57,575 bases of DNA from Bacteroidota bacterium (lineage in GTDB: Bacteria > Bacteroidota > Ignavibacteria > Ignavibacteriales > Melioribacteraceae): contig JAKAKD010000053.1 in assembly GCA_021824635.1 (NCBI GenBank), forward strand, positions 1 to 57,575. Reading direction: 5' to 3'. Of this stretch, positions 31,432 to 39,855 are shown in pieces. The stretch's first letter is position 1. Every line of letters begins with the position of its first letter. The notes beneath the pieces are model-generated. The model searched no databases. It had not been told where the DNA came from and saw only the letters and a list, made by a program, of their open reading frames with translations. The position numbers and the translations under genes were made by a program.

Positions 31432-32322
31432 ATGAAAGATAGATCTAAATCTCTTATATATTCACTTCTTGCCGTGCTAGCGTGGTCAACGGTAGCAACC
31501 GCTTTTAAGCTTACTCTGCAAGGTCTAAACACAACACAACTCTTGTTTTATTCTTCTCTAACAAGTGTAGCCGTACTGTTCATTATAGTTCGTGTAAATT
31601 CTCCAAAGGAGTTAAAAAAAATATTTTCCAAGGAACATCTTAAAAGAAATATGCTGCTGGGATTTATAAACCCGTTCATCTATTATCTGATTTTATTCAA
31701 AGCTTATTCAGTTTTGCCCGCGCAGGAAGCTCAGCCAATAAATTTAATTTGGCCGCTTTTGATCTCAATTTTCTCAGCCATTTTTTTGAAACAGAAAATT
31801 TCCATAAAAACCATTATCGGATTGTTGATTTCTTTCTTCGGAATAATAATTATCTCAACGCATGGAAATTTTTTATCTCTTCAATTCCATAATTTATACG
31901 GTGTGCTGCTTGCCGCAAGCAGTTCTGTCATCTGGGCGGGCTTCTGGATTCTAAATCTTCTTGATAAAAGAGGAGAGGAAATTAAATTGTTCGGTGCGTT
32001 TTTCTTCGGAACGGTTTACATAGCTTTGTACATATTACTATTTGATTCTTTCATCTCTGTGGAATTTAAATACATTCTCGGCGCAGTTTATATCGGCATC
32101 TTTGAAATGGGGATAACATTTTTTCTTTGGCTAAAAGCGTTATCTCTTAGCGACAACAAAGCAAAAACTTCTACAATTGTTTATCTCTTTCCGGTAATCT
32201 CGTTGTTCTTTATTGCGATTGTACTTAAAGAAAAATTGTTCATCTCTTCAATTATAGGATTGGTTTTGATTGTCGGCGGGATTCTCTTCCAGCAGGTTAA
32301 AGAGAAAACGAAAGAGGTTTAA
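31432..32322 (+). CDS. EamA/DMT-family transporter
   Basis: A 296-residue inner-membrane protein with ten predicted helices in two repeated halves of five, the hallmark of the drug/metabolite transporter (EamA) family. The first helix begins SLIYSLLAVLAWSTVATAFK and the C-terminal half repeats the fold (LYGVLLAASSSVIWAGFWIL). EamA proteins move amino acids, metabolites or nucleotide sugars; the substrate cannot be read. It is divergent from hypE with a short shared promoter region (31305-31431), so it could export or import a metabolite of that pathway, but this is speculation. Its stop overlaps the convergent MBL gene by four bases. Confidence 0.88.
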   Translation: MKDRSKSLIYSLLAVLAWSTVATAFKLTLQGLNTTQLLFYSSLTSVAVLFIIVRVNSPKELKKIFSKEHLKRNMLLGFINPFIYYLILFKAYSVLPAQEAQPINLIWPLLISIFSAIFLKQKISIKTIIGLLISFFGIIIISTHGNFLSLQFHNLYGVLLAASSSVIWAGFWILNLLDKRGEEIKLFGAFFFGTVYIALYILLFDSFISVEFKYILGAVYIGIFEMGITFFLWLKALSLSDNKAKTSTIVYLFPVISLFFIAIVLKEKLFISSIIGLVLIVGGILFQQVKEKTKEV

Positions 32323-33257
32323 CTCAAAACAAAAGTTTGCCCGATTTCATCAAGTCCTATCTGCATCTTGTAATTTGGAGCGGAGCGTTTCATCCAATCA
32401 ATTGCTTCGTTAAACGGTTCCATGCTCTGGTTAAATGTTTTTGTATGAATAGGAATAAAGTATTTTGCGTTAATTTCATTAGCCATCTGCAATGCTTGTT
32501 CCGGATTGCAATGATTTCGAATCCATGGATTGTAGGCGCCGATCGGCATAATTGCTACATCAATATTTTCATTTTTTAACGGACGGAGTTTTTCATGCAA
32601 AGACATATCTCCTCCGAACAGAACTTTTTTGTCGTTACGCTCAATCAAATATGCGTTGTAACTTCTTCCATCTTTCATGAATCCGCGCGAACGGTCTTTT
32701 TCCCATGGGAAGCGCCAACCGAAATGTTTTACTTCGTTTGCTTTTATACGAGTGTCTTGAATTTCTATTTCATCATTCCAATCCAGAACCGAAATGGATT
32801 TCCAGGGAAGATTGTTTATAACATCTTTGTTGAGGTAAGCGACCACTAAATCAATTTGCTCGGGATATTTTTCGGCGAATGCTTTTAACGTCGGATAATC
32901 CATATGATCCATATGAGCGTGGGAAACAAGAATCATATCCGGCTTTGGAATTTCATCAATCTCTAAAGCCGGTGGTGTTATACGTGAGGGGCCGATCGAT
33001 CCTCCGAAAAAATAAACTCCTATACTATTAAATAAGACCGGGTCGGTTAAAATCCATTTACCAAAAAAATTCATAAGAATAGTAGAGTGCCCAATCCATG
33101 CGATTGTTAAATCGTTATCGTTCCATTTTGAGGGTTCGGGCTTAAAATTCAGTTTGATTCGAGGCGCTGCTTTTATGTCGGATTTAAGAAACACCGGTGT
33201 AAGAAGAGCGGCTGTCAAGGCTAAAAAACTTTTATTTATAAATTTTCTACGGTTCAT
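32319..33257 (-). CDS. Exported MBL-fold metallo-hydrolase (UlaG / NAPE-PLD-like)
   Basis: A 312-residue hydrolase of the metallo-beta-lactamase fold. Metal ligands lie in LVSHAHMDHMD (HXHXDH) and later in VKHFGWRF, FGGDMSLH and PIHTKTF. AWIGHSTILMNFFGKWILTDPV and GRSYNAYLI are typical of the UlaG / N-acyl-phosphatidylethanolamine phospholipase D-like subgroup. The N-terminus MNRRKFINKSFLALTAALL looks like a twin-arginine (Tat) signal, so the folded, metal-loaded enzyme may be exported. Substrate unknown. It is convergent with and slightly overlaps the EamA gene. Confidence 0.85.
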   Translation of the reverse strand: MNRRKFINKSFLALTAALLTPVFLKSDIKAAPRIKLNFKPEPSKWNDNDLTIAWIGHSTILMNFFGKWILTDPVLFNSIGVYFFGGSIGPSRITPPALEIDEIPKPDMILVSHAHMDHMDYPTLKAFAEKYPEQIDLVVAYLNKDVINNLPWKSISVLDWNDEIEIQDTRIKANEVKHFGWRFPWEKDRSRGFMKDGRSYNAYLIERNDKKVLFGGDMSLHEKLRPLKNENIDVAIMPIGAYNPWIRNHCNPEQALQMANEINAKYFIPIHTKTFNQSMEPFNEAIDWMKRSAPNYKMQIGLDEIGQTFVLS

Positions 33258-33337
33258 GAAATTCTAAACAGAAATATTAAAGAAAAAATTCCCGGTTAAT
33301 TTATACTATTCTCTTGAAAATTTTAGGATAGATAGAA

Positions 33338-33793
33338 TCAATCGAGAACAATTTCGTTCGAGAGCTCATTTGTATCATCGGTTTTACGCGGAAAGTGCTC
33401 GGAAAGAATTTTTCCGACACGGTCAATACCCCAAATTATTCCATCGCAAAATTTTCCGTTTTGAAATTTCAGCTGAATTTCATCCCTTACATTATCCCAT
33501 GCCGATTGCCCTACAATTTTATCTATGCCGCTGTCGGCAAGAATGTAGAATTGTTTTTCCCCAAGAAGAAGATAGAGTAGAATCCCGGTTTTATCACGTG
33601 TATTGTGCATGTTGAGCTTATGGAATTCATTTTCCGAAAGTTGCCGTATATCTTTCTTTCGTTCCGAAAAACGTTTTTTCTCTTTAATGGCAACTCGAAT
33701 TTCACCGGAGGTAATTTTCTCCATCTCTTTGATTTTATTTGAGATGCGGAGAAAGTCGTCATCGCTAAAGAATTGATAAATTAGTTTGTCCAT
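33338..33793 (-). CDS. TPM-domain (TLP18.3/Psb32/MOLO-1) protein
   Basis: A 151-residue soluble protein with a TPM fold: ISNKIKEMEKITSGEIRVAIKEKKRF, then GILLYLLLGEKQFYILADSGIDKIVG and the helix DEIQLKFQNGKFCDGIIWGIDRVGKIL. The family binds metal in some members and is often linked to envelope or photosystem assembly; no clear function can be given here. It lacks the N-terminal signal and C-terminal glycine-rich membrane tail of many bacterial TPM proteins. Start 33793 (MDKLIYQFF) has AAGGA; the open frame upstream only mirrors the start of the divergent phosphoglycerate mutase gene. Confidence 0.75.
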   Translation of the reverse strand: MDKLIYQFFSDDDFLRISNKIKEMEKITSGEIRVAIKEKKRFSERKKDIRQLSENEFHKLNMHNTRDKTGILLYLLLGEKQFYILADSGIDKIVGQSAWDNVRDEIQLKFQNGKFCDGIIWGIDRVGKILSEHFPRKTDDTNELSNEIVLD

Positions 33794-33905
33794 TGAATTC
33801 CTTCTTTGTACAAAGATAATAGATGAGTTCATCAAATGAAACAATCCTCTTTTCAATTTTTTATATATTTGTCCTGCATTTATCAACAAATTATGGAAAC
33901 TAAAA

Positions 33906-34652
33906 ATGTACAAAGTAGTTTTACTTAGACACGGCGAGAGCGAGTGGAACAAATTAAATCTTTTTACAGGCTGGACTGACGTTGATCTATCGGAAAAAGG
34001 ATTTGAAGAGGCAAAACAAGCGGGCATCGTTCTTAAAAATGAAGGATATACTTTTGATATCGCATTCACATCTGTATTGAAACGGGCAATCAGAACATTA
34101 AACATAGCATTGGAAGGATTAGATTTATTTTGGATTCCTGTAGTAAAATCATGGCGATTGAATGAAAGACATTATGGAGCGCTTCAAGGTTTGAACAAAG
34201 CGGAAACGGCGGAAAAGTATGGCAACGAAAAAGTAAAAATTTGGAGAAGAAGTTACGATGTTCCACCGCCAGCACTTGAGGAAAATGATGACCGCTACCC
34301 GGGTAAAGATCCTCGTTATGCCGATCTCGATAAAAAAGATATTCCCCTAACAGAAAGTTTGAAACTAACTGTTGATCGATTTCTTCCATACTGGCATGAA
34401 ACTATTGCCCCGGTAATTAAAAGCGGCAAACGTGTAATCATTGCTGCGCATGGAAATAGCATCCGCGCGCTTGTAAAATATCTTGATAATATTTCAGAGG
34501 CAGAAATTACAGAACTCAATATTCCCACCGGAATTCCATTGGTTTATGAACTTGATAAAGATCTGAAACCGATAAAACATTATTATCTCGGTGATCAGGA
34601 AGCGATTAACGCTGCTATTAATGCTGTTGCAAAACAGACAGAAAAGAAGTGA
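33906..34652 (+). CDS. gpmA: 2,3-Bisphosphoglycerate-dependent phosphoglycerate mutase
   Basis: Glycolytic enzyme interconverting 3- and 2-phosphoglycerate. The phosphohistidine motif [18 protein letters not shown] is at residues 6-23, [14 protein letters not shown] follows, and the second His lies in [14 protein letters not shown]. The 248-residue length and these motifs place it in the dPGM family. ATG 33906 starts directly with [10 protein letters not shown]. Immediately followed by the PorV-like gene. Well-conserved housekeeping gene with nothing unusual. Confidence 0.95.
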   Translation: MYKVVLLRHGESEWNKLNLFTGWTDVDLSEKGFEEAKQAGIVLKNEGYTFDIAFTSVLKRAIRTLNIALEGLDLFWIPVVKSWRLNERHYGALQGLNKAETAEKYGNEKVKIWRRSYDVPPPALEENDDRYPGKDPRYADLDKKDIPLTESLKLTVDRFLPYWHETIAPVIKSGKRVIIAAHGNSIRALVKYLDNISEAEITELNIPTGIPLVYELDKDLKPIKHYYLGDQEAINAAINAVAKQTEKK

Positions 34653-34754
34653 AAATAAATGCTGTTGCATAGTATGAAGATAAAATTTATTATTGCATCA
34701 ACGAATGGAGAAAGTATAGTTATTTCTACAATAACTAATTCAGCAGGAAGATGT

Positions 34755-35789
34755 ATGAAACGGACAGTTCTTGTTTTTTTCTTTCTCCTATTTTCTCTTA
34801 CCTCTATTTATTCCCAGACAGTAATTGGTAAATACGCCGGAGAATTCTTAGCAATTGGTGTAGGCGGACGCGCTCTTGCCATGGGAAGTGCTCAAGTTGC
34901 AGTTGTTAATGATGTAACTTCCGGATATTGGAATCCCGCCGGACTTGCCCGCTTAAATTATCCTCAGATTGCATTGATGCATGAAGAACATTTCGGAAGT
35001 CTTGTCAATTACAATTATGCCGCGGTTGCAATTCCTTACGGAAAAGATATGAGTTTCGGTCTCAGCTTAATGCGTTCAAGTATTGATGGAATTCCCGATA
35101 CACGAAACGCGTTATACGATGCAAACGGAGACGGAATACTTGATATTCATACGGGTGACCGCTTAGACGCTACAAAAATTACTGAATTTAGTAATGCGGA
35201 TTGGGCTCTTTACTTAACATTTGCTAAACGCCAATCAGAAAATTTTTATTGGGGCGCAAATGTTAAAATAATAAGGAGAGATCTTGCTGAATACGGAGCG
35301 ACAGGAATTGGGTTTGATATTGGAGCGGTTTATACTCCAATCGAAAATTTATTCCTTGGCGCTAACGTTCAAGATGTTACAACAACATTAGTCGCATGGA
35401 GTACCGGAAGGAATGAATTAATTACTCCAACAGCTAAAATCGGTGCCGCTTACTCAATGCTTTTTCCGGGCGGAACAATAATGCCTGTTGTTGATTTTGA
35501 TATACACTTTGAGAATAGAAAATCTGCATCAACATTTGCCGTTGGTCCGGTTAGCTTTGATGCTCATGCCGGTTTTGAATATAAATTTAAAAATATATTT
35601 GCAGTTCGTGCCGGTTATAACGAGGTAAAGCAATTCACAGTTGGTGCGGGGATATTTTTGCCGAAGCTGCAGGTTGATTATTCATTCGCGCGTTTCAGCC
35701 AATCCGAAGCAGACCGGTTGCCGGATACACATCGCATCTCTTTGATCTTAACATTAGAACAACCAAAGTTTATGCGAGACGGAATGTAA
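34755..35789 (+). CDS. PorV/PorQ-like outer-membrane protein
   Basis: A 344-residue predicted beta-barrel. A signal peptide (MKRTVLVFFFLLFSLTSIYSQ) leads into FLAIGVGGRALAMGSAQVAVVNDVTSGYWNPAGL, a hallmark of the PorV/UPF0164 family related to FadL barrels. Repeated strands with alternating aromatics follow and the last strand reads RISLILTLEQP. In T9SS species PorV collects cargo signal domains; a cargo with such a domain is encoded at 43845-44510. A family paralogue without that role is equally possible. Start 34755 has CAGGAAG; the frame from 34659 includes non-signal text and is not preferred. Confidence 0.85.
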   Translation: MKRTVLVFFFLLFSLTSIYSQTVIGKYAGEFLAIGVGGRALAMGSAQVAVVNDVTSGYWNPAGLARLNYPQIALMHEEHFGSLVNYNYAAVAIPYGKDMSFGLSLMRSSIDGIPDTRNALYDANGDGILDIHTGDRLDATKITEFSNADWALYLTFAKRQSENFYWGANVKIIRRDLAEYGATGIGFDIGAVYTPIENLFLGANVQDVTTTLVAWSTGRNELITPTAKIGAAYSMLFPGGTIMPVVDFDIHFENRKSASTFAVGPVSFDAHAGFEYKFKNIFAVRAGYNEVKQFTVGAGIFLPKLQVDYSFARFSQSEADRLPDTHRISLILTLEQPKFMRDGM

Positions 35790-35797
35790 TTTTATGT

Positions 35798-35821
35798 AGA
35801 GACGGGACATGTTCCGTCTCT
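35798..35821 (+). terminator. Hairpin behind the PorV-like gene
   Basis: AGAGACGG (35798-35805) and CCGTCTCT (35814-35821) pair perfectly over eight bases with loop GACATGTT. There is only a weak T-run after it (CAGTTTTAAA). It may stop transcription, or be one of the GTAGAGACG-type interspersed hairpins. Confidence 0.55.
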
Positions 35822-35906
35822 CAGTTTTAAACCCCCAAATCTTTTTGTATTTTTCAGCCAACAATTCAATTGTTCACTTTTAAAAAAAATAAATGGAGAG
35901 ATATAT

Positions 35907-36470
35907 ATGATCAAAATCGGTCAGCAAGTACCCGGCTTCGAATTTGATGTTTAACACAACAATGAATTTAAAACAATGCGAATTTCTGATAGTAAAGGCA
36001 AATGGCTTGTGCTTTTGTTTTACCCGGCAGATTTTACATTTGTCTGTCCAACAGAATTGGAAGAAGCCGCACACTTTTATGAAGAATTTATAAAAGAAGG
36101 AGCTGAAATTATCAGTTTTAGTACAGATACAAAATATTCTCACTTTGCATGGCACGATTCATCCAAAGCTATTGGAAAGATTAAATATCCAATGGGCGCA
36201 GACCCGACCGGAAAAATCTGTAGAGAGTTTGGAACATATATTGAAGAAGACGGTCTCTCGCTACGCGGAACATTTATTATTGATCCGGATGGTGTCTTAA
36301 AGACAATAGATATTCACAATAACAGCATTGGAAGAAGCTCTAAAGAAATTTTGCGACGTGTTAAAGCCGCCGCATATGTCTGTAAGCATCCGGAACAAGT
36401 TTGTCCTGCAAGCTGGGAACCGGGCGCCGAAACACTAACTCCGGGCGAAAACCTTGTTGGTAAAATCTAA
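35907..36470 (+). pseudogene. AhpC/Prx1-type peroxiredoxin gene with in-frame TAA at codon 16
   Basis: Reading from ATG 35907 (ribosome site GGAGAG) gives MIKIGQQVPGFEFDV, then TAA at 35952-35954, then HNNEFKTM and, in the same frame, the rest of a normal 2-Cys peroxiredoxin. The missing residue is where relatives have Tyr, so TAT or TAC has become TAA. Peroxidatic Cys is C47 in FTFVCPTE (counting through the stop) and the resolving Cys is in HPEQVCPASWEPG. The remainder is intact for 164 codons from ATG 35976, but that ATG has no ribosome site. Either a recent nonsense mutation, a sequencing error, reinitiation or read-through. Peroxiredoxins reduce peroxides with thioredoxin or AhpF. Confidence 0.85.
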
Positions 36471-36475
36471 GATAA

Positions 36476-37066
36476 ATGAAAATCAGTAAAATTATCTTTT
36501 CATCTCCATTAGCTCACGAAGTAATTCGTGGGCTAATAATTTTTACACTTCTGCTTCTAACTTCGTGTTCAGGCAGCCGTTCTTCAATCTACAATTCTGA
36601 TATTCCTCTCACAAAAGAGATTGCAAAATCAAAGTCATCGCAACTTTCCATTAGAATTCCTCAGGGCTGGTTCAGTGCCGAAGACAATGAGAACAATTTG
36701 ATTGATCTGTGGCTTATTAAAGATGATTATTCGGCTACATTAAATTTTGTCGCAATGAATCTGGATTCGGTAACTGTTAAGGATATTGGCGGCGATGAAA
36801 TTAATAACTTAGTAAGACTGAGTGAATTATTCAGAAAAGCAAAATATGGCAAGGCAATTCAAAAATTTTCCAATCAGGAAATTTTTGAAATCAATAAAAA
36901 ACAATTTGCCGCTTATGAATATGAAGACAATTCAAAACGATTAATCCGGGTTGTGGTTTTTAGTTACGGTACAAAATTTTACGAACTCTCGGCTATTCCG
37001 GTCAAAACACAAAACCTTCAAGAACTTTACAAAATTCAAAATTCGGTTCTTTCCTCAATAGATTAA
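36476..37066 (+). CDS. Predicted lipoprotein of unknown function
   Basis: A 196-residue protein with a lipobox LLLTSC at about residues 27-32, so it should be lipid-anchored. The mature part has IRIPQGWFSAEDNENNLIDLWLIKDDYSATLNFVAM and a C-terminal strand ending LSAIPVK; I do not recognise a family. The signal peptide is odd: a 30-base palindrome (36508-36537) encodes residues of LAHEVIRGLI inside the N-terminal segment, and without it the signal would read MKISKIIFS directly before IFTLLLL. It starts five bases after the peroxiredoxin stop. A hairpin follows the gene. Confidence 0.65.
   Translation: MKISKIIFSSPLAHEVIRGLIIFTLLLLTSCSGSRSSIYNSDIPLTKEIAKSKSSQLSIRIPQGWFSAEDNENNLIDLWLIKDDYSATLNFVAMNLDSVTVKDIGGDEINNLVRLSELFRKAKYGKAIQKFSNQEIFEINKKQFAAYEYEDNSKRLIRVVVFSYGTKFYELSAIPVKTQNLQELYKIQNSVLSSID
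36508..36537. repeat. 30-bp palindrome inserted in frame in a signal peptide
   Basis: ATTAGCTCACGAA (36508-36520), loop GTAA, then TTCGTGGGCTAAT (36525-36537). The arms pair at 12 of 13 positions. Its length is ten codons, so the frame of the lipoprotein gene is kept. Confidence 0.7.
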
Positions 37067-37079
37067 ATAAAATTATTCG

Positions 37080-37100
37080 ACAGGCAACATTTTTGCCTGT
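37080..37100 (+). terminator. Hairpin before the sigma factor operon
   Basis: ACAGGCAA (37080-37087) pairs perfectly with TTGCCTGT (37093-37100) around the loop CATTT. It lies 14 bases after the lipoprotein stop and 32 bases before the sigma factor start. It may end transcription of the lipoprotein gene. Confidence 0.5.
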
Positions 37101-37131
37101 TGAGCATCTATAAGTAAAAGAAGAACAGCTT

Positions 37132-37671
37132 TTGAGCGATTCGACAAAAAATATCGTTGAGTTTACGCTGATTTATAATCAGCATAAAACCAGACTCTAT
37201 AATTACGCGCGTAAAATGCTCGGCGATAAAATGATGTGTGAAGATATAATTCAAAATGTATTTGTGAAGTTTTTTGAAAATATGCACAATATCCGGAATT
37301 CCAAGCGTGTTGACGTTTGGCTATTTACCGCAACACGCAATGCCATCTATTCATTTTACAGAACAAAGAGCTCACATGTGGATCAATTCGGCGTACTGGA
37401 CAGTGACGAAATTGAGGTTGATTCTTCGGTAAAAATTGAAGAAGAATTTGAGGTGAAAGAATTGAATGAGATGATAATGAACGAGCTTGATAAAATATCG
37501 GTCGAACAACGGGATGTTTTTCTCTTGAAAGAATACGGCGGACTTTCTTATAAAGAAATTTCCGATGTAATGAAAATTGATGAGGATCTTGTTAAAAGCA
37601 GATTATATAAAACGAGGCAGAAATTGATAAACAAACTTTCAAAAATAGTATTGAACGAGAGGCAGTTATGA
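37132..37671 (+). CDS. ECF-type RNA polymerase sigma factor
   Basis: A 179-residue sigma-70 family protein with region 2 (MLGDKMMCEDIIQNVFVKFFENMHNI and VWLFTATRNAIYSFYR) and region 4 (ISVEQRDVFLLKEYGGLSYKEISDVM with a helix-turn-helix, then VKSRLYKTRQKL). It lacks regions 1.1 and 3, as ECF factors do. The start codon is TTG at 37132 with a weak AAGAAG upstream; no ATG is available in a better place. The downstream gene, overlapping by four bases, encodes a small single-helix membrane protein likely to be its anti-sigma partner, and TonB-domain proteins follow. Confidence 0.9.
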   Translation: MSDSTKNIVEFTLIYNQHKTRLYNYARKMLGDKMMCEDIIQNVFVKFFENMHNIRNSKRVDVWLFTATRNAIYSFYRTKSSHVDQFGVLDSDEIEVDSSVKIEEEFEVKELNEMIMNELDKISVEQRDVFLLKEYGGLSYKEISDVMKIDEDLVKSRLYKTRQKLINKLSKIVLNERQL

Positions 37672-38141
37672 ATAGAATAGAAATGGAAACTATGATAAAT
37701 CTATATTTTGATGGTGAGCTTGAAAAGGGGAAAGAGCCAATTATGTTCACAATGCTTTCGCAAGATTTAGAAGGACGCGAATACTTTAAAAAGTTGAATG
37801 CGCTTAAGAGTGGCTTAACAAACTCAGTAGAAGAGTTCCCGGTAAAACTCGACGAGAAAATTCTCCGATCGATCGGAAAGTTAGAAGGAAAACAGACCGA
37901 GACATTTATATACAGAAAAGTTTTCAATGCAGTTACTTATTCATTCACAGTTATACTTTTGATCCTGACAATCATTTTCTATTCAAGATCGGAAGATTAC
38001 AAAGTTCAGTTTTCTGATTTAACGCGCGAAGTTAAAAAACAGAACGACAAGCTCGAACTTATTATGAATGCAATTCCTCCTGTTGAAGTTACGGGCACTT
38101 ATTTAAGAACAAAACAAATTGTAGTTAGACCAACTATGTGA
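37668..38141 (+). CDS. Putative anti-sigma factor, single-pass membrane protein
   Basis: A 157-residue protein with a cytoplasmic N-terminal half, LDGELEKG-like text (INLYFDGELEKGKEPIMF) that resembles anti-sigma zinc-finger-free domains, one transmembrane helix (about residues 89-105, VTYSFTVILLILTIIFY) and a short coiled-coil-like periplasmic tail. The ATGA overlap with the sigma gene is the usual arrangement for a sigma/anti-sigma pair. No HXXXCXXC zinc motif is visible. The pairing is inferred from position and topology. Confidence 0.65.
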   Translation: MNRIEMETMINLYFDGELEKGKEPIMFTMLSQDLEGREYFKKLNALKSGLTNSVEEFPVKLDEKILRSIGKLEGKQTETFIYRKVFNAVTYSFTVILLILTIIFYSRSEDYKVQFSDLTREVKKQNDKLELIMNAIPPVEVTGTYLRTKQIVVRPTM

Positions 38142-38149
38142 GGTTAATT

Positions 38150-39523
38150 ATGAAAACGAAAATAATTTTAATTCTGTTTTTAATTTCTTTTGCAGGATTG
38201 TACGCCCAGCAAAAGGCCAAACTGCAAAAAGTTGATGAATCTGGATTTATAGAAGTAGATAAAGTACCGGAACTGATTTCTAAATTAAATCCGGAATATC
38301 CCAAATTAGCAAAACTTGCCGGTATTGAAGGAACTGTTTACCTTAAACTTTTGATTGACGAAAAAGGAAATGTTTCCAAAGCTAAAGTTGAGCAAGGTGT
38401 AAAAGATATGATTGATGAATCAGCTCTTAAAGCTGCGAAGAAAGCAAAATTTTCTCCGGCGATTCTAAATAATAAACCGCTAAAGGTCTGGGTGATTTTA
38501 CCGGTGGCTTTCAAACTCAGTGTTGAAAAAAAGGCAGAAACAGGATTAATGAAGTATGATGAGTTGGGATCTCCTTCTTCTAACGCAAAAGATGAAGAAC
38601 CTGACATCAATACTTTTATCCAAGCCGAAAAAATGCCTGAAATGATTGAGAGTGTTAAGCCAGCCTATCCAGAAATTGCCAAAAGAGCAGGAATTGAAGG
38701 AAAAGTATTTGTAAAAGTTCTTTTAGGTAAAGACGGAAACCCGAAGAAAGCAGTTGTGATTAAAAGTGAGAATGAAATTTTTAATCAGGCGGCAACCGAC
38801 GCTGCATTGAAATCAAAATTTTCTCCGGCTATGGATAAAGGTAATCCGATTGCGGTTTGGATTGTACTACCGTATAAATTTGCTCTTAATGATGGGGATA
38901 AAAATAAAGAAGATATGAGAAAATTTGATACGGTTGAACAGGCAAAAAGTTATTACAATGGATATACTTTTATGTTTGGAAACAAGGAAAATAGGGAAGC
39001 AATAGGCGCTCCTAAAGATGTGAAATTCGAAAAAATTGATGGACAAATTTCTTTTGGCGAGGAATCCGGACTTTATAAGGTTATAAGTGAGAAGAAAACT
39101 AAATATTTTTTCATAGCCAGGAAAGATACACTTATATATCAATATTCGGCGCAAACGCTTGAAGAAATTAAAAAGGATGTTGATAAATTGAATAAAAAAT
39201 TATCACGTTCTAAGGACGAATCAATCATACAAATACGAGTTGTAGCAGAAGATATGAAAGATAATCGTTATCCTAAAGAAGCCATTGAGAAGCAATTAGA
39301 AGGGATTGTTAATATTCGAGTCTTTTTTGATAAAGCAACGGGTCAGCTTCAAAAATCAGAAATAGTGAAAGGGGTAGACAAGATTTTAGATGATGCAGCC
39401 TTAGATCTAGTGAAAAAAATATTACCAAGTTTGTCAGAGAAAGGAGCAAAAGCAAAAATGACAGAGGACCAAAAATTTTCCTCTGGGTCAATAATAAGTG
39501 TTTGGTTTAGTTTGAAAAAATAG
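38150..39523 (+). CDS. Secreted protein with three TonB C-terminal-like domains
   Basis: A signal peptide (MKTKIILILFLISFAGLYAQ) is followed by three repeats of the TonB C-terminal fold. The first two are close copies: LNPEYPKLAKLAGIEGTVYLKLLIDEKGNV with KAKFSPAILNNKPLKVWV, and VKPAYPEIAKRAGIEGKVFVKVLLGKDGN with KSKFSPAMDKGNPIAVWI. The third, near the C-terminus, is more diverged (NRYPKEAIEKQLEGIVNIRVFF). Between them lies about 110 residues of unassigned sequence. There is no membrane anchor or proline-rich arm, so it is not a classical TonB. It follows the anti-sigma gene with a GAGGTT site. A periplasmic role in signalling or assembly is a guess. Confidence 0.8.
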   Translation: MKTKIILILFLISFAGLYAQQKAKLQKVDESGFIEVDKVPELISKLNPEYPKLAKLAGIEGTVYLKLLIDEKGNVSKAKVEQGVKDMIDESALKAAKKAKFSPAILNNKPLKVWVILPVAFKLSVEKKAETGLMKYDELGSPSSNAKDEEPDINTFIQAEKMPEMIESVKPAYPEIAKRAGIEGKVFVKVLLGKDGNPKKAVVIKSENEIFNQAATDAALKSKFSPAMDKGNPIAVWIVLPYKFALNDGDKNKEDMRKFDTVEQAKSYYNGYTFMFGNKENREAIGAPKDVKFEKIDGQISFGEESGLYKVISEKKTKYFFIARKDTLIYQYSAQTLEEIKKDVDKLNKKLSRSKDESIIQIRVVAEDMKDNRYPKEAIEKQLEGIVNIRVFFDKATGQLQKSEIVKGVDKILDDAALDLVKKILPSLSEKGAKAKMTEDQKFSSGSIISVWFSLKK

Positions 39524-39591
39524 CTTCAAAAAGTATTTGGATGATTTAGAACCAAGAGAAAAATAATTTTATAGATAGACCATGAAAATAG

Positions 39592-39618
39592 GAGCGGACT
39601 TCGGTTCGCTCTTTTTTT
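39592..39618 (+). terminator. Rho-independent terminator of the sigma operon
   Basis: GAGCGGA (39592-39598) pairs with TTCGCTC (39605-39611), seven pairs with one G-T, around the loop CTTCGG. A run of T follows at once (39612-39618). It lies 68 bases after the TonB-domain gene. Confidence 0.85.
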
Positions 39619-39662
39619 ATTTTGGCCCACACCTGTCAAACTGAGATTAACTTTTTCTTTTT

Positions 39663-39762
39663 AATCAGTGAAAATCTGTATAATCCGTGTCATCAGTGTT
39701 CTATTAAGAGCATGTACTAATGGCACGCAGATAACGCGGATGATTATGATGAACACGGTTAA
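39663..39762. repeat. Degenerate interspersed palindromic repeat in the 332-base spacer before tonB
   Basis: The gene-free stretch 39524-39855 holds the terminator above and this element: AATCAGTGAAAATCTGTATA and ATCCGTGTCATCAGTGTTCTATT on the left, GGCACGCAGATAACGCGGATGATTATGATGAACACGG on the right. It is a relative of the repeats at 28044-28132 and 10161-10252. I see nothing else in the spacer apart from the TTG start region of the TonB gene. Confidence 0.65.
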
Positions 39763-39855
39763 GGATATTCATTAAAGAACCACCGTTTTACAATTGCTAA
39801 TCAAACTCATCGTCTCTAACTTTGTCGGGAAAATTTTTAGAGACTGCAGTTAAAA

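Noticed and set aside
31305-31532. N-terminal extension of HypE
   Set aside because: The extra 76 codons run opposite to the EamA gene start and precede the family's normal N-terminus; ATG 31304 fits better.
35952-35954. Recoded sense codon at the peroxiredoxin stop
   Set aside because: TAA is not used for selenocysteine or pyrrolysine, and other genes in the window end normally in TAA, so a changed code is not supported.
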